Of a stretch of 64,000 nt of DNA, positions 38,952 to 49,573 are shown in pieces. The stretch lies in assembly GCA_947502635.1 (NCBI GenBank), contig CANNAN010000004.1:1-64000 (forward strand), written 5' to 3'. The position numbers were made by a program, and so were the translations under genes. Below the pieces are notes generated by a model, which was given only the letters and a program-made list of their open reading frames with translations, made no database searches and had not been told where the DNA came from. Numbering within the stretch: the stretch's first letter is position 1; each line of letters opens with the position of its first letter. Source of the stretch: an uncultured Flavobacteriaceae bacterium. GTDB taxonomy: Bacteria > Bacteroidota > Bacteroidia > Flavobacteriales > Flavobacteriaceae.

Positions 38952-41891
38952 ATGCCTCTAATTCTTTCTTTTATGCGCCATATTTTTTTTATAGGAATAT
39001 CCTTTTTTACAATCTTTTCTATGTTCAGTCAAGTGACTAAAAATCCATTATTAGCTGATGATGCAGTAGCTCAGCAAAAATGGGTAGATAGTATCTACGA
39101 CTCTATGACTTTAGCAGAAAAAGTGGGACAACTATATATGGTACAAGTTATGTCTGAGCAGGACGCCGTTTCAAAAAATAAAATCGTTCAGTTAATTAAA
39201 GATTATCATATTGGTGGTTTAATTTATTCGAATGGTGGACCAGTTAGGCAAGCTCAATTAAATAATGAATTGCAATCCTTTTCAAAAACACCATTGTTAG
39301 TTGGAATGGATGCAGAGTGGGGGCTTAGCATGCGATTAGATTCTACGTATGCTTTTCCGTGGAATATGACGCTAGGTGCTATAAAAGATAATGATCTTAT
39401 AGAGCAAACAGGAAAAAAGATAGGCGAACATTGTAAGCGTTTAGGGGTTCATTTTAATTTTGCTCCTGTAGTAGATATTAATACAAATCCTAAAAATCCT
39501 ATTATAGGAAATCGATCTTTTGGTGAAGATCGTGATAATGTCACTGAAAAAGCCTTAGCTTTTATGCGGGGTATGCAAGGAGCAGGCGTTTTAGCTAATG
39601 CAAAGCATTTTCCTGGCCATGGAGATACAGACCAAGATTCGCACGAAACATTACCAACTATAAATTTTAATGAAAAACGCATCGACTCTATTGAGTTGTA
39701 TCCTTATAAAAAGCTTATTAAAGAGGGGGTGTCTAGTGTTATGGTGGCACATTTAAATGTACCTAGTTTAGAATCTCGCTTAGGGTATCCATCTTCATTA
39801 TCAAAACATATCGTTACAGATATTTTAAAAGATTCTCTAGGATTTCAAGGGCTTATATTTACAGACGCACTAACCATGAAAGGTGCGGCGAACTTTAGTG
39901 AAACAGGCGCTATAGATTTAGCAGCTTTTAATGCTGGGAATGATGTCATGTTAATGTCTGAAGATGTTGGTATAGGTGTTTCTAAAATTATAGAAGCTTG
40001 TAATAAAGGAGATATTACAGAAGAACGTTTAGCATATTCGGTTAAAAAGATATTACAGGCTAAATATAAAGTAGGATTACATAATTATGAACCTATTGGG
40101 CTCTATAATTTACCTAAAGATTTAAATAGACTTGAAGACGATATTTTATATGAAGAATTGATTGAAAATGCTATAACTATTGTAAAGAATGATAAACAGT
40201 TTATACCTTTAAGGCAATTAGAAACGAAAACGGTTGCCTATATAAATATGGGAGATGATAGTGGTTCCGTGTTTTTTAATGAATTAAAAAAATATACGAA
40301 GGTACATCATATTACAGCAAATAATTTAGACGAATTAATTAAAAAACTTCAAGTATATAACACGGTCATTGTTGGATTGCATCGCTCAAATGATAGTCCG
40401 TGGAAAGACTATAAATTCACCAATAAAGAAATCGTTTGGTTACAAGAAATAGCCCGAACGCATACTGTAATTTTAGATGCTTTTGTTAAGCCGTATGCGC
40501 TTTCAGAATTAAAAAGTATTGAGAATATAGATGGAATTGTAGTCAGTTATCAAAATAGTGATATAGCACAACGAAAATCGGCACAACTTATTTTTGGTGC
40601 TATTGCAGCCAAAGGGCATTTACCTGTATCAGTTGGAGAATTTTTTAAAGTTAATGATGGGTATCATGTTAATGCAATCAAAAGATTAGGCTATACTATT
40701 CCAGAACGTGTTGGGATGGATTCTAAAAAGCTAAAACGTGTAGATTCGGTTGCACAATATGCCGTAAAACATAAAATGACACCTGGTATTCAATTATTAA
40801 TTGCAAGAAAAGGACAAGTTATTTACAATAAGAACTTTGGTAAACATACCTACAAAGGAAAAAACAAAGTAGAATTTGATGATATATACGATGTCGCATC
40901 TTTAACCAAGATATTAGCAACATTACCATTAATGATGGAATTGGAAGAGACAGGTATTGTATCATTAAATACTAAGCTTTCAAAAATGTTACCTGAATAT
41001 AAAGGCTCTAATAAAGAGGATATAACAATTAAAAGTATGCTATCTCACTATGCTAGATTAAGACCATGGGAGCCATTTTACTACCATACTTTAGATACAG
41101 TGACTAAACGTCCAAGTAAAAAATATTATAGAGGTAAAAAAATTGGTAAATTTAATATAGAAGTTACCAAGAATTTGTTTTTACGTTCTGATTATAAGGA
41201 TTCTATAAATGGTATTATTAAGGATTCAGAATTATTAGATAGACTGCGATATAGATATAGTGACTTTCCATATTATATTTTAAAGAAATTTATAGAAACT
41301 CATTACGACAAAACACTTGATAAATTAGTGCAAGATCATTTTTATCAATCATTAGGAGCTAATAATACATTGTATAATCCATATCATAAAATAAGTAATA
41401 AAAAGATCGTTCCTACAGAAGAGGATGATTATTATAGATACCAAAAAGTACATGGTTATGTCCATGACATGGGAGCAGCAATGCAAAATGGAATTGGAGG
41501 CCATGCAGGTATTTTTAGTAATGCAAATGATGTAGCAAAAATTTTGCAGATGTATTTGCAAAAAGGGTTTTATGGTGGTAAGCGCTATTTAAAATCAGAA
41601 ACTATTGATAAATTTAATACTTGCTATTATTGTGGAAAAGGAAATAGGAGAGGGGTCGGATTTGACAAACCACAATTAGGAGAAGCAGGACCAACATGTG
41701 GGTGTATTTCTAGAACAAGTTTTGGACATTCGGGGTTTACGGGAACATATGCTTGGGCAGATCCTGAAGAAGAGATCGTTTATATCTTTTTAGCCAATAG
41801 AACTTATCCTAAAGCAGGTAAAAATTTATTGTTAAAGGAGAATATTAGAACAGAAATACAGCGCTTAATTTACGAAGCGATAATTGAATAA
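38952..41891 (+). CDS. Glycoside hydrolase family 3 (NagZ-like) fused to a C-terminal beta-lactamase-like serine hydrolase domain
   Basis: KHFPGHGDTDQDSHETLP, GLIFTDALTMKGA; C-terminal SLTK and HSGFTGT. Confidence 0.93.
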   Translation: MPLILSFMRHIFFIGISFFTIFSMFSQVTKNPLLADDAVAQQKWVDSIYDSMTLAEKVGQLYMVQVMSEQDAVSKNKIVQLIKDYHIGGLIYSNGGPVRQAQLNNELQSFSKTPLLVGMDAEWGLSMRLDSTYAFPWNMTLGAIKDNDLIEQTGKKIGEHCKRLGVHFNFAPVVDINTNPKNPIIGNRSFGEDRDNVTEKALAFMRGMQGAGVLANAKHFPGHGDTDQDSHETLPTINFNEKRIDSIELYPYKKLIKEGVSSVMVAHLNVPSLESRLGYPSSLSKHIVTDILKDSLGFQGLIFTDALTMKGAANFSETGAIDLAAFNAGNDVMLMSEDVGIGVSKIIEACNKGDITEERLAYSVKKILQAKYKVGLHNYEPIGLYNLPKDLNRLEDDILYEELIENAITIVKNDKQFIPLRQLETKTVAYINMGDDSGSVFFNELKKYTKVHHITANNLDELIKKLQVYNTVIVGLHRSNDSPWKDYKFTNKEIVWLQEIARTHTVILDAFVKPYALSELKSIENIDGIVVSYQNSDIAQRKSAQLIFGAIAAKGHLPVSVGEFFKVNDGYHVNAIKRLGYTIPERVGMDSKKLKRVDSVAQYAVKHKMTPGIQLLIARKGQVIYNKNFGKHTYKGKNKVEFDDIYDVASLTKILATLPLMMELEETGIVSLNTKLSKMLPEYKGSNKEDITIKSMLSHYARLRPWEPFYYHTLDTVTKRPSKKYYRGKKIGKFNIEVTKNLFLRSDYKDSINGIIKDSELLDRLRYRYSDFPYYILKKFIETHYDKTLDKLVQDHFYQSLGANNTLYNPYHKISNKKIVPTEEDDYYRYQKVHGYVHDMGAAMQNGIGGHAGIFSNANDVAKILQMYLQKGFYGGKRYLKSETIDKFNTCYYCGKGNRRGVGFDKPQLGEAGPTCGCISRTSFGHSGFTGTYAWADPEEEIVYIFLANRTYPKAGKNLLLKENIRTEIQRLIYEAIIE

Positions 41892-41990
41892 AGAGAGAAG
41901 AATAAAGATAAAAGAGAAACCTGATGTTTAGAGCATGAAGTATTTTCTTTTGTCTATAACCGATTCTCTTAAATTTAGAATAAATTTAGA

Positions 41991-43127
41991 ATGAAAATAG
42001 GAATTGTTTGCTATCCAACATTTGGAGGAAGTGGTGTTGTAGCCACAGAGCTTGGTTTAGAATTGTCTAAACGCGGGCATGAAGTACACTTTATTACATA
42101 CAATCAACCCGTGCGATTGGAATTGCTAAGTAATAATGTACATTACCATGAGGTAAATGTTCCAGAATATCCATTGTTCCACTATCAACCCTATGAATTG
42201 GCTTTGTCTAGTAAACTTGTAGATATGGTGAAGCTTCATAAAATAGAGATTCTTCATGTGCATTATGCAATTCCTCATGCTTATGCTGCTTATATGGCTA
42301 AAAAAATGTTGCAAGAAGAAGGTATTTATGTACCCATAGTAACCACCTTACATGGTACAGATATCACTCTTGTAGGTAGCCATCCCTTTTATAAACCAGC
42401 AGTCGCATTTAGTATTAATAAATCGGATGCAGTAACAGCAGTGTCACAAAGTTTAAAAGACGATACCTTGCGATTGTTTGATATTAAAAATGATATCCAT
42501 GTAGTACCTAATTTTATCGATTTGGATAAATATAAACATGATTTTACAGATTGTCAGCGCGCGATGATGGCCAATGATAATGAAAGGATCATAACGCATA
42601 TTAGTAACTTACGCCCTGTAAAACGCGCACAGGATGTTATCTCTATTTTTTATAATATTCAAAAAGAAATGCCCGCAAAACTTATGCTAGTAGGAGAAGG
42701 TCCTGAGCGTGAAAAAATAGAGTCTCGTTGTCAGGAATTAGGAATTTTGGATAAAGTCGTATTCTTCGGAAAAAGTAATGAGATAGACAAAATATTATGT
42801 TTTAGCGATTTGTTCTTACTACCTTCACAAACAGAGAGTTTTGGATTGGCAGCATTAGAAGCTATGGCATCTTGTGTCCCAGTTATATCAAGTAATACAG
42901 GAGGTATTCCAGAGGTGAATTCTCATGGAGTTTCTGGGTTTTTAAGCCATGTAGGCGATGTAGAGGATATGACTAAAAATGCACTTCATATTTTAAGTGA
43001 TGAAGATCGTTTGCAGACCTTTAAAGATAATGCGAGGAAAGAAGCTTTAAAATTCGATTTGCATGCCATTGTACCGCAGTATGAAGCTATTTATGAAGAT
43101 ACTTTAACTAAGTGTTTGGTGTTGTAA
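41991..43127 (+). CDS. bshA: N-acetyl-alpha-D-glucosaminyl L-malate synthase (bacillithiol biosynthesis)
   Basis: MKIGIVCYPTFGGSGVVATELGLELSKRGHEVHFITY, TTLHGTDITLVG, PSQTESFGLAALEAMA. Confidence 0.95.
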   Translation: MKIGIVCYPTFGGSGVVATELGLELSKRGHEVHFITYNQPVRLELLSNNVHYHEVNVPEYPLFHYQPYELALSSKLVDMVKLHKIEILHVHYAIPHAYAAYMAKKMLQEEGIYVPIVTTLHGTDITLVGSHPFYKPAVAFSINKSDAVTAVSQSLKDDTLRLFDIKNDIHVVPNFIDLDKYKHDFTDCQRAMMANDNERIITHISNLRPVKRAQDVISIFYNIQKEMPAKLMLVGEGPEREKIESRCQELGILDKVVFFGKSNEIDKILCFSDLFLLPSQTESFGLAALEAMASCVPVISSNTGGIPEVNSHGVSGFLSHVGDVEDMTKNALHILSDEDRLQTFKDNARKEALKFDLHAIVPQYEAIYEDTLTKCLVL

Positions 43128-43189
43128 TGTGCACTAGTTATTGTTTACTCTCATTAATTTCATTTTAGAACGGTAAAATAATTTCACAA

Positions 43190-43213
43190 AAAAAGCGCCT
43201 ATTAGGCGCTTTA
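43190..43213. terminator. Bidirectional terminator between convergent bshA and outer-membrane-protein gene
   Basis: AAAAGCGCCTATTAGGCGCTTTA stem with flanking A/T tracts. Confidence 0.8.
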
Positions 43214-43231
43214 TATATATGTTTTTATAGT

Positions 43232-43723
43232 TTAGAATTGATAACGAATACCTAAAGCAATATCAAAATCTAAGTCGTTATTGTTGTAAACGTCATCTCC
43301 AAAACCAATTTCTGGTCTGAAGTCTAACGATATTAATAATGGAATTTCAAAATTATATTCAATACCAATATCACCAGCAGCAAAAACAAATGTGTCAGAG
43401 ACCTTTCTTCCACCTGGAAGATCAAAACTAAAAGAACCTATGCCTCCACCAGCACCTACATACCAGTTAAAAGACCCATCTAAAGGAAATAGCCATTGGT
43501 ACAGTCCTGCAAGTTTAAAGCCATCATAATTATCTCCATCTCTCCAACCTAAGTCAAATTCTAGCCTATTGTTGTCACCTAAAGCACGTTGATAAGATAC
43601 TTCTGCACCAAATCCGTCGCTGTCACCAAGCCGCAATCCAATAGCATTATCTGAAATACTTTGAGCACTTGAGGTAAAAGTAAATCCTAAAATAGCAACT
43701 GATAATAAAAATAATTTCTTCAT
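43232..43723 (-). CDS. Outer membrane beta-barrel protein
   Basis: Signal peptide, alternating amphipathic strands, C-terminal aromatic residue (GIRYQF). Confidence 0.8.
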   Translation of the reverse strand: MKKLFLLSVAILGFTFTSSAQSISDNAIGLRLGDSDGFGAEVSYQRALGDNNRLEFDLGWRDGDNYDGFKLAGLYQWLFPLDGSFNWYVGAGGGIGSFSFDLPGGRKVSDTFVFAAGDIGIEYNFEIPLLISLDFRPEIGFGDDVYNNNDLDFDIALGIRYQF

Positions 43724-43870
43724 AAGTTTAAAGTTTAGTTTGATTAATGATATACGATATTTTTCGTAAAAAAGATTTTTCTATTAATATTTGATTCGTT
43801 AAACAAAAATAACGCCAAAATTGTATTTATATTTAACAACTTTTTAGATTTATAAACATAATTATTAAAC

Positions 43871-46798
43871 ATGAGGCTGACTCCACATTTTCAGGTATTA
43901 AAAGAAAAGCTTTCAGGCGAGCTATATTATGACGATTTAATAAAGTCTATATATGCTACAGATGCTTCTGTATATAGAATATTGCCATTGGCTGTAGCGT
44001 ACCCTAAAAATGGAGAAGATATAAAGCTACTAGTTGCTTTTGCTAAAACGCATAAAACGTCTTTAATTCCAAGAACAGCGGGGACGTCTCTAGCAGGTCA
44101 ATGCGTCGGGGAAGGTATCGTGGTAGATGTGTCCAAATATTTTACTAAGATTTTAGACCTTAATGAAAAAGAACAAACGGTTACTGTTCAACCTGGCGTT
44201 GTAAGAGATGGATTAAATAACTATTTAAAACCTTTTGGTTTATTTTTTGGTCCCAATACATCCACTTCTAATCGGTGTATGATAGGAGGGATGGTTGGCA
44301 ATAACTCTTCGGGAACGACGTCCATACAATATGGTGTAACACGAGATAAAGTTCTAGCCTTAGAAACTGTTTTAAGCGATGGTAGCCATGCTGTTTTTGG
44401 TGAAGTAACTTCAGAAGAGTTTATTGATAAAACAAAGGAAAATTCATTAGAAGGCCATATTTATAAAACTATGCATTCAGAGCTTATTTCTGAATCTGTT
44501 CAAAAAAACATTATTGATAATTTCCCAAAGCCTGAGATTCATAGAAGAAATACAGGCTATGCTATAGATGAATTGATCAAATCTGATGTATTTACTAATA
44601 CTACAGAAAAGTTTAATATGTGTAAATTGCTTTCAGGAAGTGAAGGAACTTTGGCTTTTACTACACAAATTACTTTAAAATTGGACAAACTTCCTCCCCA
44701 GGAAGTTGCCATGGTAGCAGCACATTTTGATAGTATAGAAAAATGCTTAAAAGCAGTTGAACCTGTTATGAAACATAATTTGTACACCTGTGAGATGATG
44801 GATAAGACCATTTTAGATTGTACAAAGCATAATAAAACACAGCAAGAAAACAGACTTTTTATAGAAGGTGATCCTAAAGCTATTTTAATGTGTGAGGTTA
44901 GGGCGGATAATGAGAATGATGTAGATGGTTTAGTTAAAAGCCTACAGAAAGAAATAATGTCTTCGGGTTTAAGTTATGCATTCCCAATTCTTAATGGTGA
45001 AGATATTGGCAAAGCAAATAATTTACGAAGTGCTGGATTAGGGCTTTTAGGAAATATTGTTGGAGATAAAAAAGGAGTGGCTTGTATTGAAGATACAGCA
45101 ATCGCATTACCAGATTTATCCAATTACATTATGGATTTTGAAAAACTCATGACAGGTTATAATCAAGAGGCTATATATTACGCACATGCTGGTGCTGGTG
45201 AAATTCATTTACGTCCAATTTTAGATTTAAAAAAACAAACAGATGTTGCCTTGTTTAGAAAAATAACAACAGATGTAGCGCATTTGGTGAAGAGATATAA
45301 AGGGGCCATGAGTGGAGAGCATGGAGATGGTATTGTACGTTCTGAGTTTATTTCAATGATGATTGGTGATGAAAATTATAGTATACTAAAACGAATAAAA
45401 AAAGCTTTCGATCCTGATGCTATTTTCAATCCAGACAAGATTGTTGATCCGCTTCCAATGGATGCCTCATTACGTTATGTTCCTAACAGAAAAGAACCAG
45501 AAATAGATACCTTACTCGATTTTTCAAAATCGCAAGGTATATTACGCGAAGCTGAAAAGTGCAACGGTTCTGGAGATTGTAGAAAACTTCCTGAATTTGG
45601 GGGAACTATGTGTCCGAGTTATCGAGCTACCAGAAATGAAAAGGATACCACGCGGGCCAGAGCCAATGCCTTACGTGAGTTTTTAACGAATTCTGATAAA
45701 ACAAATAAATTTGATCATAAGGAATTGAAAACCGTTTTCGATTTATGTTTAAGTTGCAAAGCATGTGCTAGTGAATGTCCTAGTAGTGTAGATGTTGCAA
45801 GTTTAAAGGCCGAATTTCAATACCAATATCAAAAAGCAAATGGGATATCGCTAAGAACAAGACTGTTTGCTTATAATAATAAATTAAATAGGTTGGGAAG
45901 TAAGCTTCCTAAACTTACTAATTTTATGTTTTCTAATGGTATGACTTCTTCTGCTTTAAAAAAATCCCTTGGGATTGCTAAGGAAAGAAGCTTACCTTTA
46001 ATTTCAAAGCGTAGTTTGAATTTTTATTATAAAAATTTCAAAGCAACAAATGATAGAGATAATTATATTAAAAGCGTGTATTTGTTTAATGATGAATTTA
46101 CCAATCATATGGATACTCAAATAGGCATGGATGCACTGGAGCTTTTAAAAGGACTCAATTACTTTGTAGAAGTGATTGATAATGTTGAATCTGGGCGTGC
46201 ATTTTTATCTAAAGGTTTATTGGAACAAGCTAAAGGTTTTGCCAATAAAAACGTAGCAATTTTTAAAGATAAGATTTCAGAAAAGACACCATTAATAGGG
46301 ATTGAGCCGTCTGCTATTTTTACTTTTAAAGATGAATATTTAAAATTGGCAGACGATAAAATCTCCGCAGAAAATATAGCCAAATCTACTTTTTTAATAG
46401 AAGAATTCATTCAGCAAGAAATAGATTTAGGTAATATAACACAAGAACAATTTACGTTACAAGAAAAGACTATTAAGTTTCATGGGCATTGTTATCAAAA
46501 GGCAATGAGTAACCAATTATCCAGTTTTGCTGTTTTAAACTTGCCAAAAAATTATAAAGTCACTATTATACCGAGTGGCTGTTGTGGTATGGCAGGAAGT
46601 TTTGGTTACGAAAAAGAACATTATAAAGTAAGTATGCAAATAGGAGGGCAAACCTTATTCCCAGCAGTTAAAAAAGCGCCAGAAGACACCGTTATTTCGG
46701 CAAATGGAACCAGTTGCAGACACCAAATAAAAGATGGGACACAACGAGAAGCAAAACATCCTATTACTATTTTAAAAGAAGCCTTAAAAGAGGCTTAG
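43871..46798 (+). CDS. FAD-binding and (Fe-S)-binding oxidoreductase (D-lactate/2-hydroxyacid dehydrogenase-like)
   Basis: FAD-binding PRTAGTSLAGQCVGEGIVVD, IGGMVGNNSSGTTSIQYG; HAGAGEIHLRP; 4Fe-4S CLSCKACASECP; C-terminal CCGMAGSFGYE. Confidence 0.93.
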   Translation: MRLTPHFQVLKEKLSGELYYDDLIKSIYATDASVYRILPLAVAYPKNGEDIKLLVAFAKTHKTSLIPRTAGTSLAGQCVGEGIVVDVSKYFTKILDLNEKEQTVTVQPGVVRDGLNNYLKPFGLFFGPNTSTSNRCMIGGMVGNNSSGTTSIQYGVTRDKVLALETVLSDGSHAVFGEVTSEEFIDKTKENSLEGHIYKTMHSELISESVQKNIIDNFPKPEIHRRNTGYAIDELIKSDVFTNTTEKFNMCKLLSGSEGTLAFTTQITLKLDKLPPQEVAMVAAHFDSIEKCLKAVEPVMKHNLYTCEMMDKTILDCTKHNKTQQENRLFIEGDPKAILMCEVRADNENDVDGLVKSLQKEIMSSGLSYAFPILNGEDIGKANNLRSAGLGLLGNIVGDKKGVACIEDTAIALPDLSNYIMDFEKLMTGYNQEAIYYAHAGAGEIHLRPILDLKKQTDVALFRKITTDVAHLVKRYKGAMSGEHGDGIVRSEFISMMIGDENYSILKRIKKAFDPDAIFNPDKIVDPLPMDASLRYVPNRKEPEIDTLLDFSKSQGILREAEKCNGSGDCRKLPEFGGTMCPSYRATRNEKDTTRARANALREFLTNSDKTNKFDHKELKTVFDLCLSCKACASECPSSVDVASLKAEFQYQYQKANGISLRTRLFAYNNKLNRLGSKLPKLTNFMFSNGMTSSALKKSLGIAKERSLPLISKRSLNFYYKNFKATNDRDNYIKSVYLFNDEFTNHMDTQIGMDALELLKGLNYFVEVIDNVESGRAFLSKGLLEQAKGFANKNVAIFKDKISEKTPLIGIEPSAIFTFKDEYLKLADDKISAENIAKSTFLIEEFIQQEIDLGNITQEQFTLQEKTIKFHGHCYQKAMSNQLSSFAVLNLPKNYKVTIIPSGCCGMAGSFGYEKEHYKVSMQIGGQTLFPAVKKAPEDTVISANGTSCRHQIKDGTQREAKHPITILKEALKEA

Positions 46799-46884
46799 CA
46801 TTGTAAGTAAAAGAGGAAAGTGTTCTATTTTGTCACATAGAACGCAATGGTATTGGACTCTTAGCACTTGTTTCTGCGACATTT

Positions 46885-47991
46885 TTATTTAATAAGCTCA
46901 AAACCCAATATATCCAACTCTTTGCCATTTATAATAATAGAAACTTGATGACTTCCAATATGAAACTTACGAGTTGTAATAACTTTAAATGATTGTTTTC
47001 TATTAATAACCGTAGTTGAGTTTTCAGGATAGTCCCTTTCGCTTATTTTAAAGACCTTTCTCGATAAAGAACCATTCGCTTTTTGATAGTAAAGCCCGTA
47101 TTCTAATCGAATTTTAGATGTCTTTTGGCTCGTATTGGCGAGTTTAAAAGTGAATTCTACAGCATCTCCAATTTTAACTTTTGGTGTCAGGATTATAAAA
47201 TCGGTTATTTTTATATTATCAATGTTTTCAAACCCAAATAATGTCATCGCTTCTGTATTACCTTGTTTTAAAAGTGTTCTGCAAGCATGTTTAATTAACC
47301 AATTGGTCTCATTGGTTTTACCGTGCCATTTTTTAACAAGGTTGATAACGGTTTCTGGATTATCTTTAGAGATATCGTTTAAATTATTTGCAACACTTCT
47401 TCGTACGTACTCAGAAGGATCATTTTTCAATTTTTTAAGAATAGGGATAATAGGGTTGGGGTTGATTTTTAATGAAGGAATTGCCATTACCCAAGGAAGT
47501 CTTGGTCTACACCCTTCTGTTGCCAGTCGTCTAACAGAAGGATGTTTGTGATTTGACCAAAGTAGCATCTGTTTTATCGTATTATCCTGATATTTTATTA
47601 TAAAAGGTCTAATAGCAAATTCGCAACTCACAAATTGTGTTATAGTTTCAATTGCTTTTATGGACACTTCATAATGATCTAAACCGAAAATTTCCACAAA
47701 ATCTGGAAGAAATATATATTCCAAATTATCTGGCTTAACACCGTTTTTTTCTAATACAGGGATAAGTTTTAATATCGTTTCGATATTTAGATTGAAATTA
47801 TCTGACAAATGATTTTTAAGTACCATTGTAATATGACGCATGCGCTGTTTTAGCGCTTTGTTTCCCCATTCATTATCATATACATCCTTTAAGAAAGCTG
47901 CTTCGTTAAAATTAGGAACAACTTCTTGAACAGAAGTCGTAAAGCAATCAAAGAATTTAGTATTGTATATATTTTTGAGTAATTCTGCCAT
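46885..47991 (-). CDS. DNA alkylation repair (AlkD-like HEAT repeat) protein
   Basis: HPSVRRLATEGCRPRLPW...DPSEYVRRSVANNLNDISKDNPE. Confidence 0.92.
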   Translation of the reverse strand: MAELLKNIYNTKFFDCFTTSVQEVVPNFNEAAFLKDVYDNEWGNKALKQRMRHITMVLKNHLSDNFNLNIETILKLIPVLEKNGVKPDNLEYIFLPDFVEIFGLDHYEVSIKAIETITQFVSCEFAIRPFIIKYQDNTIKQMLLWSNHKHPSVRRLATEGCRPRLPWVMAIPSLKINPNPIIPILKKLKNDPSEYVRRSVANNLNDISKDNPETVINLVKKWHGKTNETNWLIKHACRTLLKQGNTEAMTLFGFENIDNIKITDFIILTPKVKIGDAVEFTFKLANTSQKTSKIRLEYGLYYQKANGSLSRKVFKISERDYPENSTTVINRKQSFKVITTRKFHIGSHQVSIIINGKELDILGFELIK

Positions 47992-48015
47992 TTTGTTTTT
48001 TATATTTTACAGATA

Positions 48016-48231
48016 TTAGACTAAGTTTTGACAATAAACATTGATTTCATTTAGCAAATCTATAATATTTGATTCCAACATATTTTCTGTGGCCTCGATT
48101 CTTAAAACTTTATCTATATCTTCCATGTCAATAGACCAACGATCTATTTCTGGTATTTCAGAAAAAAAGTTGTTTACAGTGGCTAGTTTTTGGTGGTTAT
48201 TAATGTTTGTTTTAAAGACTAAAATATTCAT
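48016..48231 (-). CDS. Small hypothetical protein (71 aa)
   Basis: MNILVFKTNINNHQKLATVNNFFSEIPEIDRWSIDMEDIDKVLRIEATENM; plausible compact ferredoxin-like alpha/beta protein. Confidence 0.6.
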   Translation of the reverse strand: MNILVFKTNINNHQKLATVNNFFSEIPEIDRWSIDMEDIDKVLRIEATENMLESNIIDLLNEINVYCQNLV

Positions 48232-48371
48232 TTTGTATTACTATTAGTTGATACTTTTAAAAGATTTTTTAGTTAGGGCGCAATCGAGATGTATAGTTAA
48301 CACTACCTAAAAGAATACACGATTGCGCTCAAACAGACTTGAGGATTATTTATAAATTTCTGTTTATAATA

Positions 48372-49091
48372 TTATCTTTCTGTATCTATCACTACATTTA
48401 AATGGGAAAATGCCATCGTGGCTTCGTCTATCATTGCAAAATATTTTTGAGCCACTGTGTCTTCTAAAATCTGCTTAGATGCTTTTTCCGCACTTTCCAA
48501 ATCGGCCCAATAAACGACATCCATCCATTGTCCATCCTCCGTTATGGAAAGTTTTCTTGAAATATATCCGTTATGTTTTTCTAGTACTGGGTTTATGTTC
48601 TTTGCCGCATTAACAACGTCATCTCTTGTAAATTCAGGTTTTGTTTTAAAAAGAACTAATTCAACAACTTTAGTATCTCCTTGTTTGGGAGTAGTCATTA
48701 TTAAAGGTGATGTAATGAGCATTTTACTTGTTTCTGGATCGGGAATCATAGTGGCAAAAAATGTTTGACATGTTTCACTCTTCATTTCAATTTCCGAAGC
48801 ATCTTCAAAAGCCTTTACGTTAGTATAATAGACAAGGTCTGCCAATATATCTGGTTCTTTATTGGAAAATGACATTTTTCGTCCCAAATAGCCGTCAAAC
48901 TTATCCACCATTGGGTCTATGGCTCTAGAAAGTTCTATAATTTTATCTCTGGAGTATTCGGGTTGAGTTTTGGCCATTACAAGCACTATAGTTCCAATTT
49001 CTTCTCTTTTTTCTATTTGCATTTTTTCTTTTTTTTGAGCACTACAGCCAAAAATGAGAAAGAAGGCTGATAGCATAGATAATTGTTTCAT
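48372..49091 (-). CDS. Lipoprotein with two tandem antibiotic-biosynthesis-monooxygenase-like (dimeric alpha/beta barrel) domains
   Basis: Signal with lipobox-like FGCSA; duplicated 'PEYSRDKIIELSRAIDPMVDKFDGYLGRKMS' / 'PEFTRDDVVNAAKNINPVLEKHNGYISRKLS'. Confidence 0.7.
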   Translation of the reverse strand: MKQLSMLSAFFLIFGCSAQKKEKMQIEKREEIGTIVLVMAKTQPEYSRDKIIELSRAIDPMVDKFDGYLGRKMSFSNKEPDILADLVYYTNVKAFEDASEIEMKSETCQTFFATMIPDPETSKMLITSPLIMTTPKQGDTKVVELVLFKTKPEFTRDDVVNAAKNINPVLEKHNGYISRKLSITEDGQWMDVVYWADLESAEKASKQILEDTVAQKYFAMIDEATMAFSHLNVVIDTER

Positions 49092-49135
49092 TATTTAAAT
49101 TTGTTTTTTGTGCATTACAAAATGTTGTTGCATGA

Positions 49136-49513
49136 TTAGAGAATACTTTGCCATAGAATTTTATCTATTAACCAAGTATCTTCTTTAATAAGAAAGAGAT
49201 AGTCGCAGCCTTTTCTATTTGGAGCCCAGTCCATTTCAAGTTTTACAACAGCAATTTTTTCTTGTAAGTCAAGAATTTGAACTTTTACTTCAGAATTAGG
49301 CATGATGCCCTTTTTATTGTAACCTGCGACCCAGTTTTTGAGTTCTGAAATTCCAGTAGTAGAGACATCTGTCCAATTGCTGGATTCATAATCATACATA
49401 AACCCAGTTTTTGATGCGTTTTCTGTAAAGAAACGATCAATTAAATTCAAATCCATATCCTTAAATGCCTGAGGGTACTTTTTAGAAATTTGAATTATTT
49501 CATTTTGTTCCAT
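49136..49513 (-). CDS. NTF2-like / putative lumazine-binding family protein
   Basis: YPQAFKDMDLNLIDRFFTENASKTGFMYD...WLIDKILWQ. Confidence 0.72.
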   Translation of the reverse strand: MEQNEIIQISKKYPQAFKDMDLNLIDRFFTENASKTGFMYDYESSNWTDVSTTGISELKNWVAGYNKKGIMPNSEVKVQILDLQEKIAVVKLEMDWAPNRKGCDYLFLIKEDTWLIDKILWQSIL

Positions 49514-49573
49514 ATTATTTATTTTATAATTAATAATAGAACAAAAGTAAAATGGAGGAGTGACAGCCCTATG

